Shown here: in pieces, positions 42,603 through 51,034 of the stretch | Position numbering within the stretch: position 1 is the stretch's first letter | How the letters are laid out: every line of letters starts with the position of its first letter | NCBI GenBank assembly: GCA_035575715.1 | Contig: DATLXN010000033.1 | Location: forward strand, 62,001 to 126,000 | Reading direction: 5' to 3' | DNA from: JACCSI01 sp035575715 | GTDB lineage: Bacteria > Acidobacteriota > Vicinamibacteria > Vicinamibacterales > UBA2999 | Length of the DNA stretch: 64,000 nt | Translations under genes and position numbers: made by a program | The notes under the pieces: model-generated | Told to the model about the DNA's origin: nothing | Seen by the model: only the letters and a program-made list of their open reading frames with translations | Database searches by the model: none

Positions 42603-45600
42603 CTATCGCTCATCGTCCGCGTGCGCGTGGCTATCGCTCACCACGCCATCGTCTGGAGCCGCCGACGCCACGTCGATCAGCTCAAGGCGACAGACGGCGC
42701 GGTAGGGACACGGGCCGCAGAGTGACTTGCGATACGGACGCGGCGGGAACCGGCCGGCGGCAATGTCATCGAGCGCCTGCACCAAGCGATCCTGCGCATC
42801 ATCCAGCAAATCGTCGGTGGATTTGCCTTTGATGCGGAGCGGCACTTCGGCTTTATCGCCCTCGAAAGACAGGTACATCGCTTCGGCGATGGTCCACATG
42901 CCCGGGCGTGTCCTGCGCAGTGACTCGCGCGCCACAAAGCTATAGATCGGCAGTTGCAGGGCCTGCTTAATGTCCGGCGTCTTTTTCGATTTGTAATCAA
43001 TGACCCGCAACGTGCCGTCACCCAACACGTCGATGCGATCGACCTTGGCACTCAACGTGACGACGCGCGTCTCGCCGCTGCGCGTGCGAAAGGTGAAATC
43101 GCCTTGCAACGGGTACTCGAGCAGCCGTTCGACAATGCGTGCCGGCTTGCCGGCTTCCATGGCAAACACGCGATGGGCGATACCCGGGCTGACCGCCGAC
43201 CCGAGGAGACGGTTGCGTTCGAGCGTCGCTTCCGAAGGCGACAGCGTGGACAGTGCCTCTTCGCACAGCTCTTCGAATAACGCGCGCGCTTCGGACAAGT
43301 GTTCCGGATCGATCCGGCCGTGGCCGCGCCGCTGCCACGCAGAGAAGAATCGTTCCCACAGGTCGTGGAGAAAGCTGCCACGTTCGAGCGGCGTGCGCGT
43401 GTCTTCATCCTCGGGCTGCTCTTCAAGACGCAAGACCTCGGACGCGTAAAAACGGAACGGGCAATCGAGATACCGTTCCAGCCGGCTCACTGAAATCCGC
43501 GGCATCCGCCAGGCACCGGCCTGTCCCTGGAACGCGTGCAGCTCACGCTCATCGCTGCTGACACGGGCGGCTGCCCATTCACTGCTCACGTCGGGCAGGG
43601 CGGCGGCGTTGCGCGGCTCGAGCGCCAGCGCTTCCGCGTAGAGGACTCGCTCGTGATTCGCCGCCTTGCGTTCAATCACCAAACCAAAACCGGACACGTC
43701 ATCGAGCAGAATCGACGGCTCGACGACGGCATCGTTCTCGAGGTTGAAGGTCGACAGCCGCACGCGCGTGGATGCCGACCACACCAGGTCCTTGAACGCC
43801 GCACGGCCGCTGTGAAGCGCGTCGCGCTCGCGGCGCCTAGGATCGGCCAACGCCGGCAGCGGCTCGAGCAAAGTTAGTAACGACGACGGATAGAGCACGT
43901 TTCGGCGGACGCGCTCGGGCCACTCGCCTTCGATCAGGCCGACGATCTGAACGTCGTCGAAGTCACCGTACCGTGCCGCCTGGGCATCAACGATCTGCAG
44001 ACCAGACTGGCCGCTGCGGGTGGCAAACGTCTGGCTCCCCAGCCAGCGGCGAATCGCCGCGGTCAAGCCGCCGACGTCGGCGGTCGCGCTTGGATCGTGT
44101 GTGCGATAGGCGTGGGCGAGGGCGCCAAGGGCGCCGAGCACTGCCCCGCGCACGCGCTGACGACGCGAATCCGTTGGCTCGTCTGAGGCAGCCGGACGAT
44201 CAAAGGTGCGTAACCACTCGGTGAGCGTGGCGATCTGATCGGTGAATAAACGGGTCTCGCAGAGCGGTCGCAGGCCGGCTACTGCGTCGAGGACCGCGCG
44301 CGCCGCCCCGACCGCGAGCTTCTGGCGGCGCTCGCGACGCGAGGCGGGCTCTCCCAACGCCTCCCAGGACGTGACCAGGGCGGACAACCGGTCGAACCCG
44401 CCAAGGAAACGTGTATCGGCTAACGCAAAATCGCACGCGGCGATCGCCGCATTCAACTCGTGGCGCGGCGCGTCTTCAAACGAGCCGTGGTGTGACAACG
44501 TAAAGTGCGGCGACCGCAGCAACGCCAGCAACGACCCGCGATTGAAATCTGCGCTCACGGCATCGAGCGCCAGATCAACCGCGGCCGCATACGGTTCGGC
44601 CGCCAGCGGCAGCGTATCGAGCGTTTCGAACGGGATCGCCGCATCGGTGAACACATCGCGCGCGAGATAGAGATACGGCAGCGGCCGGCGCACCACTAAC
44701 GCGGTGCGATTGAGGGCGATCCCTGATTGGCGCTCGCTCTTGAGTCGTCGCGCCACCGCAATTAATTCATCTTCGCGATCACGGAAAGCCATCGCCAGCG
44801 GCGCGTCGGCGCCGGGTGGCGGTTCGGGGACGACGAGGACCGGCAGTGGACGCAGCGAACCCACAAAACGCGCTTCCTCGATTTCCGGCAAGGCCGCGTA
44901 CAGGCGTTCGAGAAAACCGGCGGCAAGCACCGCTTCGGTACACAGCAGATCCAGCTGCCGCAAGCCGGGCAGGCGGGTCAGCAAATCCAGGTCGGCCGGC
45001 CACCAGCCGTCCGGATCCGCGAGCCGGTCGGCGGTCGTGATAATCACGCGATGCAGGGGACGCGCGAACGTGGCGTCGAGCAACCGCGCGCGCAGCGCGT
45101 GCTCGTCTCCACGCTGAGCCTCGGACATCCGCGTCTCATAACCGCGATAGGCTGCTGCCAGAAAGACGGTCTGCTGCATCAATCGGGCGGCGCCGCGATC
45201 GGTATCCTGTTCGCGCTCCAACTCAGCGCGAAAATTGCGTTCAAAGTCTTCGACGTCGCGACCGAGGCGACGAATCTGGTCGTAGAGCGCGAGCATCTCG
45301 GCGACCAGCCCAGGCCGCACTTGGAACGGCGGCGCGACACCCTCATCCGCCAGGTCTCGCGACACCGCGGCAAGAATCACTTCGCGTTCGAACGCCGACA
45401 GCAATAACGGAGAAGGTGTGAGACGCGCACCGAGTTCCTCGTAAAGCTCACGCCGCGTCGTAACGATCGGCCACACCATTGCCGTGCGCGCAGCCGTCAG
45501 CGCGCGGTCTTCGACGGTTCGACGCAGCTGCTCCCCGGCCGCCCGAGTCGGGACCAGGACCAACGTGTCGCGCGCCTGGTCGGGCGGGAGCGCAAGGATC

Positions 45601-45674
45601 CAGTCAGCAAGGGTGGTGCGGAACGCGGCGAGGTCGGGAACCCGAAAAAGCGTCGTGCGGCGCGGCGTGATCAC
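42603..45674 (-). CDS. addB: AddB-like nuclease subunit with Fe-S/PD-(D/E)XK domain
   Basis: A 1023-residue AddB/RecB-exonuclease family protein. The N-terminal ~700 residues form an inactivated helicase-like scaffold (TLVLVPTRAAGEQLRRTVEDRAL, then LNRTALVVRRPLPYLYLARDVFTDAAIPFETLD). The C-terminus has the nuclease module: ISVSRLERYLDCPFRFYASEVLRL, GSFLHDLWERFF, and AKVDRIDVLGDGTLRVIDYKSKKTP (the catalytic D...DYK). A cysteine cluster in SLCGPCPYRAVCR (about 983-995) together with the upstream Cys in LDCPFRF is the four-Cys Fe-S site of AddB. It starts at the GTG at 45674 and overlaps the upstream secreted-protein gene by GTGA. With AddA (36.6-39.9 kb) it would form a resection enzyme. Confidence 0.9.
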   Translation of the reverse strand: MITPRRTTLFRVPDLAAFRTTLADWILALPPDQARDTLVLVPTRAAGEQLRRTVEDRALTAARTAMVWPIVTTRRELYEELGARLTPSPLLLSAFEREVILAAVSRDLADEGVAPPFQVRPGLVAEMLALYDQIRRLGRDVEDFERNFRAELEREQDTDRGAARLMQQTVFLAAAYRGYETRMSEAQRGDEHALRARLLDATFARPLHRVIITTADRLADPDGWWPADLDLLTRLPGLRQLDLLCTEAVLAAGFLERLYAALPEIEEARFVGSLRPLPVLVVPEPPPGADAPLAMAFRDREDELIAVARRLKSERQSGIALNRTALVVRRPLPYLYLARDVFTDAAIPFETLDTLPLAAEPYAAAVDLALDAVSADFNRGSLLALLRSPHFTLSHHGSFEDAPRHELNAAIAACDFALADTRFLGGFDRLSALVTSWEALGEPASRRERRQKLAVGAARAVLDAVAGLRPLCETRLFTDQIATLTEWLRTFDRPAASDEPTDSRRQRVRGAVLGALGALAHAYRTHDPSATADVGGLTAAIRRWLGSQTFATRSGQSGLQIVDAQAARYGDFDDVQIVGLIEGEWPERVRRNVLYPSSLLTLLEPLPALADPRRRERDALHSGRAAFKDLVWSASTRVRLSTFNLENDAVVEPSILLDDVSGFGLVIERKAANHERVLYAEALALEPRNAAALPDVSSEWAAARVSSDERELHAFQGQAGAWRMPRISVSRLERYLDCPFRFYASEVLRLEEQPEDEDTRTPLERGSFLHDLWERFFSAWQRRGHGRIDPEHLSEARALFEELCEEALSTLSPSEATLERNRLLGSAVSPGIAHRVFAMEAGKPARIVERLLEYPLQGDFTFRTRSGETRVVTLSAKVDRIDVLGDGTLRVIDYKSKKTPDIKQALQLPIYSFVARESLRRTRPGMWTIAEAMYLSFEGDKAEVPLRIKGKSTDDLLDDAQDRLVQALDDIAAGRFPPRPYRKSLCGPCPYRAVCRLELIDVASAAPDDGVVSDSHAHADDER

Positions 45675-47071
45675 GGGCGCGGCAGTGCTCGGGCAGAGAT
45701 CGGCGGCTGAAGCGCAGCGTCGAGATCGAGTCGCGCACGGGCCAGCAGCATCAGCGCGCCCGACGCGGCTGATGACGCCTGCCGCGCCAAATCGACGTCA
45801 GCAGCCGCAGCCGCATCTAAACGCAATTGCACCGCGTTCTCGGCCAGTTCGAAGGCACTGCGAAACACGGCATGCACGGCGGACACCTCCGGCGGCGCGT
45901 TGATGATCGCGAGGCGGCGGCCCGCTCGCGACAGCTGGCGCGCCAGCACACGCAGCCGCTCCGGCGAGGGACCAGCAAGGGCGCGAATGTCGTCGAGGCC
46001 TTCGTGCGCGTGCGTGAGCGTCTGCACCAGTGCCGCAGATGTCCGCTTGTAGGCGCGGACGGCAGCCACCCGAATCAACCACTGGTCATGGACCAGCCGC
46101 AGGCGATGCGCCGATGCGAGGTGCGCGTCGAGCGTGGCAATCACCGCGGCAATGTCGTCAGGACGTTTATGTCCCAGCCTGCGGTCGCCGTCGCGCAGGC
46201 GCGCCGCGAGGCGCTCGATCGCGCGCACGTCGGCACGCGCGGTCAGCGCCGCCGCGTCAGTGAGGGCCGCGGTGCGTAACTGCGCGTAGCTGGCATCGAT
46301 CGCTGTTTCTTCAGCGATGCCGCCGAGCGCCGCTGAACGAATCGCGGCAGCGATCGAATCGGGCAGCAACCCCACCGCACGATCAAGGGCCCCGATCACC
46401 GATTGCAGCAGCGACACTTTTTCAACCGGCGAGTCGACGGCTGTGGCCGCAGTCATCAAGTGCTCGACGAGTGCGGCATGATCAGGAGCCGGAAGCATCA
46501 CATCCGGCGCGGGCGGCGGCGTCGACGACGTCAACGCCAGATCGAAGCTGCCAAGGCCGGCCGACGCACGCAACCCGCCGATGACGCCGTCGAGCACACC
46601 GACGATCTCGGCCACTTCGGCGGCGCGGTAGCCGTGGTGCGCTCCCGGCCAATCCGCGAGCGCGCGACGCGCCTTCTCCGCCGCCGCCAGGCGCTGGACC
46701 GGATCGGGGATCAGCGCCACCTGGTTGAGGGCATGCGCGACATCACTGGTGAGCTGCGCGAAATCCACCTCGCCGCGGCCCGCGGCGTAGTGCGAGGCGC
46801 GGACGCTGTCCGCATAGCGTTCCGTACGCGGCAGATCGACGCGACCGACCGGCAGCGACACCAGATGCAGCTCGGCGGCTGACGCCGCTGGCGTGAGCGG
46901 CATTGAAAAAATCACGCGGTCGTCGACACGCGCCCACTCGCCGTAGCTAGCCAGCGCCGTCCCATCTGCCAGGAACACGCGGTACAAAGGCGTAATCGCG
47001 CCTTGGGCATACGCGGCAATCGGCATCGCCATCACCAACAGCGCGGCCAGGGAAAGGGTGAAAACGTGCAT
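45671..47071 (-). CDS. secreted alpha-helical protein of unknown function
   Basis: About 466 residues. Signal peptide MHVFTLSLAALLVMAMPIAAYAQ (start ATG 47071 with AGGA 8 bases upstream; the longer start has no signal sequence of its own). An N-terminal beta segment (ITPLYRVFLADGTALASYGEWARVDDRVIFSMPL) precedes a long Ala/Leu/Arg/Asp-rich helical body (about 100-466) with likely coiled-coil repeats (RAIERLAARLRDGDRRL, AVIATLDAHLASAHRLRL). No family recognised. It runs directly into addB with a GTGA overlap, although an export signal makes shared function with AddB unlikely. Confidence 0.72.
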   Translation of the reverse strand: MHVFTLSLAALLVMAMPIAAYAQGAITPLYRVFLADGTALASYGEWARVDDRVIFSMPLTPAASAAELHLVSLPVGRVDLPRTERYADSVRASHYAAGRGEVDFAQLTSDVAHALNQVALIPDPVQRLAAAEKARRALADWPGAHHGYRAAEVAEIVGVLDGVIGGLRASAGLGSFDLALTSSTPPPAPDVMLPAPDHAALVEHLMTAATAVDSPVEKVSLLQSVIGALDRAVGLLPDSIAAAIRSAALGGIAEETAIDASYAQLRTAALTDAAALTARADVRAIERLAARLRDGDRRLGHKRPDDIAAVIATLDAHLASAHRLRLVHDQWLIRVAAVRAYKRTSAALVQTLTHAHEGLDDIRALAGPSPERLRVLARQLSRAGRRLAIINAPPEVSAVHAVFRSAFELAENAVQLRLDAAAAADVDLARQASSAASGALMLLARARLDLDAALQPPISARALPRP

Positions 47072-47118
47072 TCGATCGGTCCTGTCAGCGTACACGAAAA
47101 GGCAACTTTCGCTGGTCG

Positions 47119-47180
47119 TGTGGAAAACCTGTGGATGGTTGGTGGAAATCTTGTGGACGCGCGGTGAACAAAAATAAATT
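47119..47180. other. 11-bp-phased DnaA-box-like repeats beside an AT-rich stretch
   Basis: Four units begin at 47119, 47130, 47141 and 47152: TGTGGAAAACC, TGTGGATGGTT, GGTGGAAATCT and TGTGGACGCGC. The first 9 bases of unit 1 differ from the DnaA-box complement TGTGGATAA at one position, and those of unit 2 at two. A run of A/T (AACAAAAATAAATT) follows at 47167-47180. The spacing is one helical turn. This sits in a 250-base gap between divergent genes. It could be a replication-origin part, a DnaA-regulated promoter or a DnaA titration site, or one more short-period repeat of the kind seen elsewhere in the window. No dnaA is in the window. Confidence 0.4.
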
Positions 47181-47323
47181 GCCAGCCAGATCGCGCCATA
47201 AATGCGTAGTCAAACGAGCCAACCGCTATCTTCGTGCCCGCCTTCGCTTGTTTCGATCCGTCGTGCATGCGACAGTCTCGTTGCGTCCGCCTTTCCCTGA
47301 CACGACGCCCACTTACCAATACC

Positions 47324-47536
47324 GTGACCGTTCACCGCTACGAAGAACAGATCGCCGGCCGCACCTATCACATCGAAGTGCGGGCGGTTTCCGACGCGCG
47401 ATGGCGCGCGCAGATTGCGCGGCTCCCCGGCATGCCGACCTCGATGATGCCGTTCTACGGCGCGACGCCTGAATTGGCCGCGCAGCAACTCAGCCGCTGG
47501 CTGGCGTTGGTGTATAACGGCACCACCAAGCAATGA
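47324..47536 (+). CDS. 70-residue hypothetical protein upstream of asparaginase
   Basis: GTG start at 47324 (VTVHRYEEQIAGRTYHIEVRAVSDARWRAQIARLPGMPTSMMPFYGATPELAAQQLSRWLALVYNG). It is beta-alpha in layout and small; family unknown. It overlaps the asparaginase start by ATGA. Longer upstream readings use improbable codons (MPAFACFDPSC), so I prefer 47324. Could help asparaginase folding or be a stand-alone small domain. Confidence 0.6.
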   Translation: MTVHRYEEQIAGRTYHIEVRAVSDARWRAQIARLPGMPTSMMPFYGATPELAAQQLSRWLALVYNGTTKQ

Positions 47537-48633
47537 TCCGACTGTCGTTCACCCGCTCCCTTCACTTCGCTGCCCTCCACCTCGCCGTGTTCGCGCTCGC
47601 CCTTTTGTGGACGACGATAGCGGCGGCCCAGACGCTTCCACGCGTGCACATGCTGGCGACCGGTGGCACGATCTCCAATCGCGATGGTGGCAGGCTCAGC
47701 GCAGACGATCTGGCCAAGTCGATGCCAGGGCTCGACCGCTATGCCCGCTTCACCTACGAGCAGTTTGCCAATGTCGCGAGCAGCCAGTTGACGCTGCAGC
47801 AGTGGCTCGGGCTGGCGCGCCGTGTCAACGAACTGTTTGCCGCCGACGCGACACTGGCGGGCATCGTCGTCACCAGCGGTACCGACACGCTGGAGGAGAC
47901 CGCGTTCTTCTTACACCTGACGGTTCGCGATCCGCGTCCGGTAGTGGTCGTCGGATCGATGCGCAACCCCAGCACGCTCGGCTATGAAGGTGCCGCCAAC
48001 TTGCTCGAGGGTGTGCGCGTCGCCGCCGAACCGAATGCGCGCGACCGCGGTGTGCTGGTCGTGCTCAATGATGAAATCAATTCCGCGCGCGACGTGACCA
48101 AGACCGATGCCCACCGCCTCGACACGTTCTCGAGCGGCGACTACGGGCAACTGGGTGTGATTGACAGCGATCGGGTGGTGTTCTATCGCCAGTTGGTGCA
48201 ACGTCACACCTCGCGCGGTGAATTCGATCTCAGCGCCGTAAAAGAGCTGCCGCGCGTTGATGTGGTGATGGTCTATCAGGACGCGCCTGGTGATGTAATC
48301 AAGGCGATCGTCGATGCCGGGGCGAAAGGCATTGTGATGGCGACCGCCGGCGCCGGCGCGACCAGCGGCACGCAAGGCGAAGGGCTGGATTATGCAGCGT
48401 CGAAAGGCGTCTTTGTCGTCACCAGCACGCGCACCGGATCCGGTCGCATCCCGGTACCGCGGGTGCAGCCTCCGAGCGGCATGCGGCAACCGAACCCTGC
48501 GCAGCAGCGCCGCCGGCAATTCACGATCGCGGCCGAAGACCATGCGCCGGTCAAGGCGCGCGTGTTGCTGATGCTGGCGTTGAGTAAGACCAGCGATCGC
48601 AACGAGATCCAGCGCATCTTCAGCGAGTACTGA
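47533..48633 (+). CDS. ansB: L-asparaginase, secreted type II
   Basis: A 366-residue type II asparaginase: signal peptide MIRLSFTRSLHFAALHLAVFALALLWTTIAAAQ; first active-site motif HMLATGGTISN (Thr of TGGTI); second motif VVTSGTDTLEETAFFL (Thr-Asp pair); SMRNPSTLGYEGAANLLEG; and DVTKTD with the expected Lys. It hydrolyses asparagine to aspartate and ammonia in the periplasm. The C-terminal domain has GAGATSGTQGEGLDYAASKGVFVVTSTRTGSGRI. It is coupled to the 70-residue protein upstream. Confidence 0.95.
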   Translation: MIRLSFTRSLHFAALHLAVFALALLWTTIAAAQTLPRVHMLATGGTISNRDGGRLSADDLAKSMPGLDRYARFTYEQFANVASSQLTLQQWLGLARRVNELFAADATLAGIVVTSGTDTLEETAFFLHLTVRDPRPVVVVGSMRNPSTLGYEGAANLLEGVRVAAEPNARDRGVLVVLNDEINSARDVTKTDAHRLDTFSSGDYGQLGVIDSDRVVFYRQLVQRHTSRGEFDLSAVKELPRVDVVMVYQDAPGDVIKAIVDAGAKGIVMATAGAGATSGTQGEGLDYAASKGVFVVTSTRTGSGRIPVPRVQPPSGMRQPNPAQQRRRQFTIAAEDHAPVKARVLLMLALSKTSDRNEIQRIFSEY

Positions 48634-48657
48634 GCGGCGGTCTAACCGGTCACCAGG

Positions 48658-49485
48658 TTACCGAACATGGTGTCGCTCTCCCTCTACGAGTTGATAGAAC
48701 CCTGATCCCCGCATCGTCGCAAACCCTTCGGCGACCAGCGCGCGATTGCCGAGTCCAGCCTCCGGACGCGAGAGGCCGACGACCCGTGCCAACTCGCCGG
48801 GAACGGTCATCCCCGCAGTCGCGAGGAAACAGCGAGCCAGCTCCCGGACCGCGGTTGCGCGGGTGACGCGGCGCCGCAACTCGTCGGGGAAGCGGCCGAC
48901 ACCAAGCGTCCAGATATACGTAAACTTCGGCTGGTAATACACCTCGCTGGGGATGACTAACATCGCCGCCTGCAGTTCATCGAGAGCCTTGGTGAACGCC
49001 TTGCGATCGGTGACGCCAGAGTCGCCCCGTAGATCGGACGTACTCATCTCCCACTCGCGGCGCAACACGCGAAGGATGGCTTGCGCCGGCGGACTCAGGC
49101 GACATTTCTCTTCCGCGCGCCGCACGCCCCACACCGCATGGAAATACGGGACCATCCGCGGCGCGACAAACATCGTGCGGCCGCGGGCCAGCTTGGCGTA
49201 ATAGACCTTGCCGCGTTTGATCATCTGGTCCTTCAGCACCCACGCCGCCGATGCTTCCTCGTCTTTCTGCACATTACGCGGCAGGACGGCATCGCGACGT
49301 CCGCACACCGCCACGTAGAGCGACGGCCCCGGCTTGCGCGAGTCCTGCAAACACGACGCGAAGCCGACATGTTCGATGAATCGCTCGGCGTCGTGCGCCG
49401 TGACCACCGCGCGCGACTCGTCGCGACGCCAGTGCGCGTCGCGGTGCTCTTCAATCTCCGATGGAATCTCGGGGCGGTTTCTCAC
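48658..49485 (-). CDS. AlkZ/YcaQ-related winged-helix protein
   Basis: About 275 residues from the GTG at 49485 (VRNRPEIPSEIEEHRDAHWRRDESRAVVTAHDAERFIEHVGFASCL); the longer reading in this frame is a shadow of the neighbouring gene. Features: RGKVYYAKLARGRTMFVAPRMVPYFHAVWGV (central), LSPPAQAILRVLRREWEMSTSDLRGDSG (a winged helix), and YYQPKFTYIWTLGVGRFPDELRRR. These resemble AlkZ-related proteins, relatives of the crosslink-repair glycosylase YcaQ, but the QxQ catalytic motif of true AlkZ is not seen, so activity is doubtful. It overlaps the SDR/DUF2867 gene by GTGA. Confidence 0.6.
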   Translation of the reverse strand: MRNRPEIPSEIEEHRDAHWRRDESRAVVTAHDAERFIEHVGFASCLQDSRKPGPSLYVAVCGRRDAVLPRNVQKDEEASAAWVLKDQMIKRGKVYYAKLARGRTMFVAPRMVPYFHAVWGVRRAEEKCRLSPPAQAILRVLRREWEMSTSDLRGDSGVTDRKAFTKALDELQAAMLVIPSEVYYQPKFTYIWTLGVGRFPDELRRRVTRATAVRELARCFLATAGMTVPGELARVVGLSRPEAGLGNRALVAEGFATMRGSGFYQLVEGERHHVR

Positions 49486-50966
49486 TGCCCAACGGGTGGC
49501 GCATCTGAATGAACCGTCGGGCGCACCGCACGTGTGGCAATCTCGCGCAGCATGCCTTCGAAGATCAACCCATGAAAGGGGAGCAGCGCGTACCAGTACA
49601 GCAGGCCTGGTAATCCGACCGGTTCGAACACGGCGGTCTGGTGGATCACCGCGCCGTCGGCAGCCGGCACGACCTCGAATTCGAGCCACGCCCGCCCCGG
49701 TAATTTCATTTCTGCGGCGAGCCTGACGCGTCGTCCCGGTTCGAAGGCCTCCACCCGCCAGAAGTCGAGGGCGTCGCCAACGGCAAGCGCACCGGGGTCG
49801 CGACGCCCACGACGCATCCCGACACCGCCCCACAGCAGGTCGATCGCGCCCCTGAGCCGCCACAACCAGGTGGCGTAGTACCACCCGCGCGCGCCGCCAA
49901 TCTCTGCGATGGGCGCGAAGGCCCGGGCAGAATCGAGCGGCACATGCCGTGACCGTGCATCGACCAAGCGGGTGCCGAATCGGGCGTCGGCCGGCAGGTT
50001 CCACTCGCCGCCCGAGGAGCGGGCGTCCGACCACCGCGTCAGCGCGAAGGCGCGGTCCTCGTAGCGAATGGCGCGCGCGATCGCGTCGGGCAGGCCGGCC
50101 GGCCTGATCGAGAACACCGAGAGCGCAACGGGATCGGTGACCACCGAGTTGTTTTTCAGCCCGGCAATCAATTCGCGTCCGACCCTGGCATAGACGGGGG
50201 TCACCAGTCCCAGCCATAGGCTCGACAAACGAGGGGTCAGAAACGGCACTGAGATCATCAACCGCTGCAAGCCGCGCTGCCGAGCGTATTGCCGCATCAA
50301 GTCGCCGTAGCTCGCCCGGTCGGCCCCACCGATTTCGAACGTGCGGCTGTCGCCGTGAGGCAGGTCCAGCGCGGCGGCAAGATAAGCAAGGACGTCGTCG
50401 ATGCCGATCGGCTGCGCCAGGGTCGAGACCCATCGCGGGCAAATCATCACCGGCAGGCGCTCGACCAGTGCGCGGATCAACTCGAACGACAGGCTGCCCG
50501 ACCCGATGACGACCGACGCCCGAAACTCCACGACTGGTACGCCGCTTTCTCTCAGGATTTGGCCGGTCTCGAGCCGGCTCTTGAGATGGTTACTGAGCGC
50601 CGCGTCATCTGTCGCCAGACCGCCGAGGTAAACGATCCGTTTGACACCGGCCCGTTGCGCCGCGTCGCCAAAATTGCGGGCCGCAACGCGGTCCTTCTCG
50701 AGATAGTCGCCGTGTGCCCCCATCGAGTGCACGAGGTAATACGCGACATCGATACCGGCGAGGGCGCTGTCCAGCGAGGTGGGATCGAAGAGATCGCCTG
50801 CGACCACTTCAGTCGTCGAGGAGACACGTGCCGCCAGCGAGGCGGGGCGCCGCGCGAGACAGCGCAGTCGGACGCCCGCAGTTTCGAGCACGGGCACCAG
50901 CCGTCCCCCTATATAGCCGGTGGCGCCGGTGACCAGGACGGCCGGACGCGTGCTCGTGTGTTCCAT
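49482..50966 (-). CDS. SDR-type NAD(P)-binding protein with C-terminal DUF2867
   Basis: A 494-residue protein. Atypical short-chain reductase N-terminus: VLVTGATGYIGGRLVPVLETAG (TGxxGxxG), LRCLARRPASLAARV, YYLVHSMG and KRIVYLGGLATDD. The C-terminal ~180 residues are DUF2867 (FGTRLVDARSRHVPLDSARAFAPIAEIGGARGWYYATWLWRLRG, DFWRVEAFEPGRRVRLAAEMKLPGRAWLEFEVVP, FHGLIFEGMLREIA). This two-domain layout is common in Actinobacteria and soil bacteria. I set the start at the ATG at 50966, with GCGGA 7 bases upstream. It heads a two-gene operon with the AlkZ-related gene. Confidence 0.85.
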   Translation of the reverse strand: MEHTSTRPAVLVTGATGYIGGRLVPVLETAGVRLRCLARRPASLAARVSSTTEVVAGDLFDPTSLDSALAGIDVAYYLVHSMGAHGDYLEKDRVAARNFGDAAQRAGVKRIVYLGGLATDDAALSNHLKSRLETGQILRESGVPVVEFRASVVIGSGSLSFELIRALVERLPVMICPRWVSTLAQPIGIDDVLAYLAAALDLPHGDSRTFEIGGADRASYGDLMRQYARQRGLQRLMISVPFLTPRLSSLWLGLVTPVYARVGRELIAGLKNNSVVTDPVALSVFSIRPAGLPDAIARAIRYEDRAFALTRWSDARSSGGEWNLPADARFGTRLVDARSRHVPLDSARAFAPIAEIGGARGWYYATWLWRLRGAIDLLWGGVGMRRGRRDPGALAVGDALDFWRVEAFEPGRRVRLAAEMKLPGRAWLEFEVVPAADGAVIHQTAVFEPVGLPGLLYWYALLPFHGLIFEGMLREIATRAVRPTVHSDAPPVGQ

Positions 50967-51034
50967 CAACATTCCGCGGTGTTTCGAAAACCGACTCCGA
51001 CACCAGCGTATCGTGACCGGGATCTGGGCAACGC

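Noticed and set aside
48658..50442. A single 594-codon ORF on the minus strand
   Set aside because: Only the last 275 codons show real gene character; the first part is a frame shadow of the SDR/DUF2867 gene. The GTG at 49485 is the likely start.
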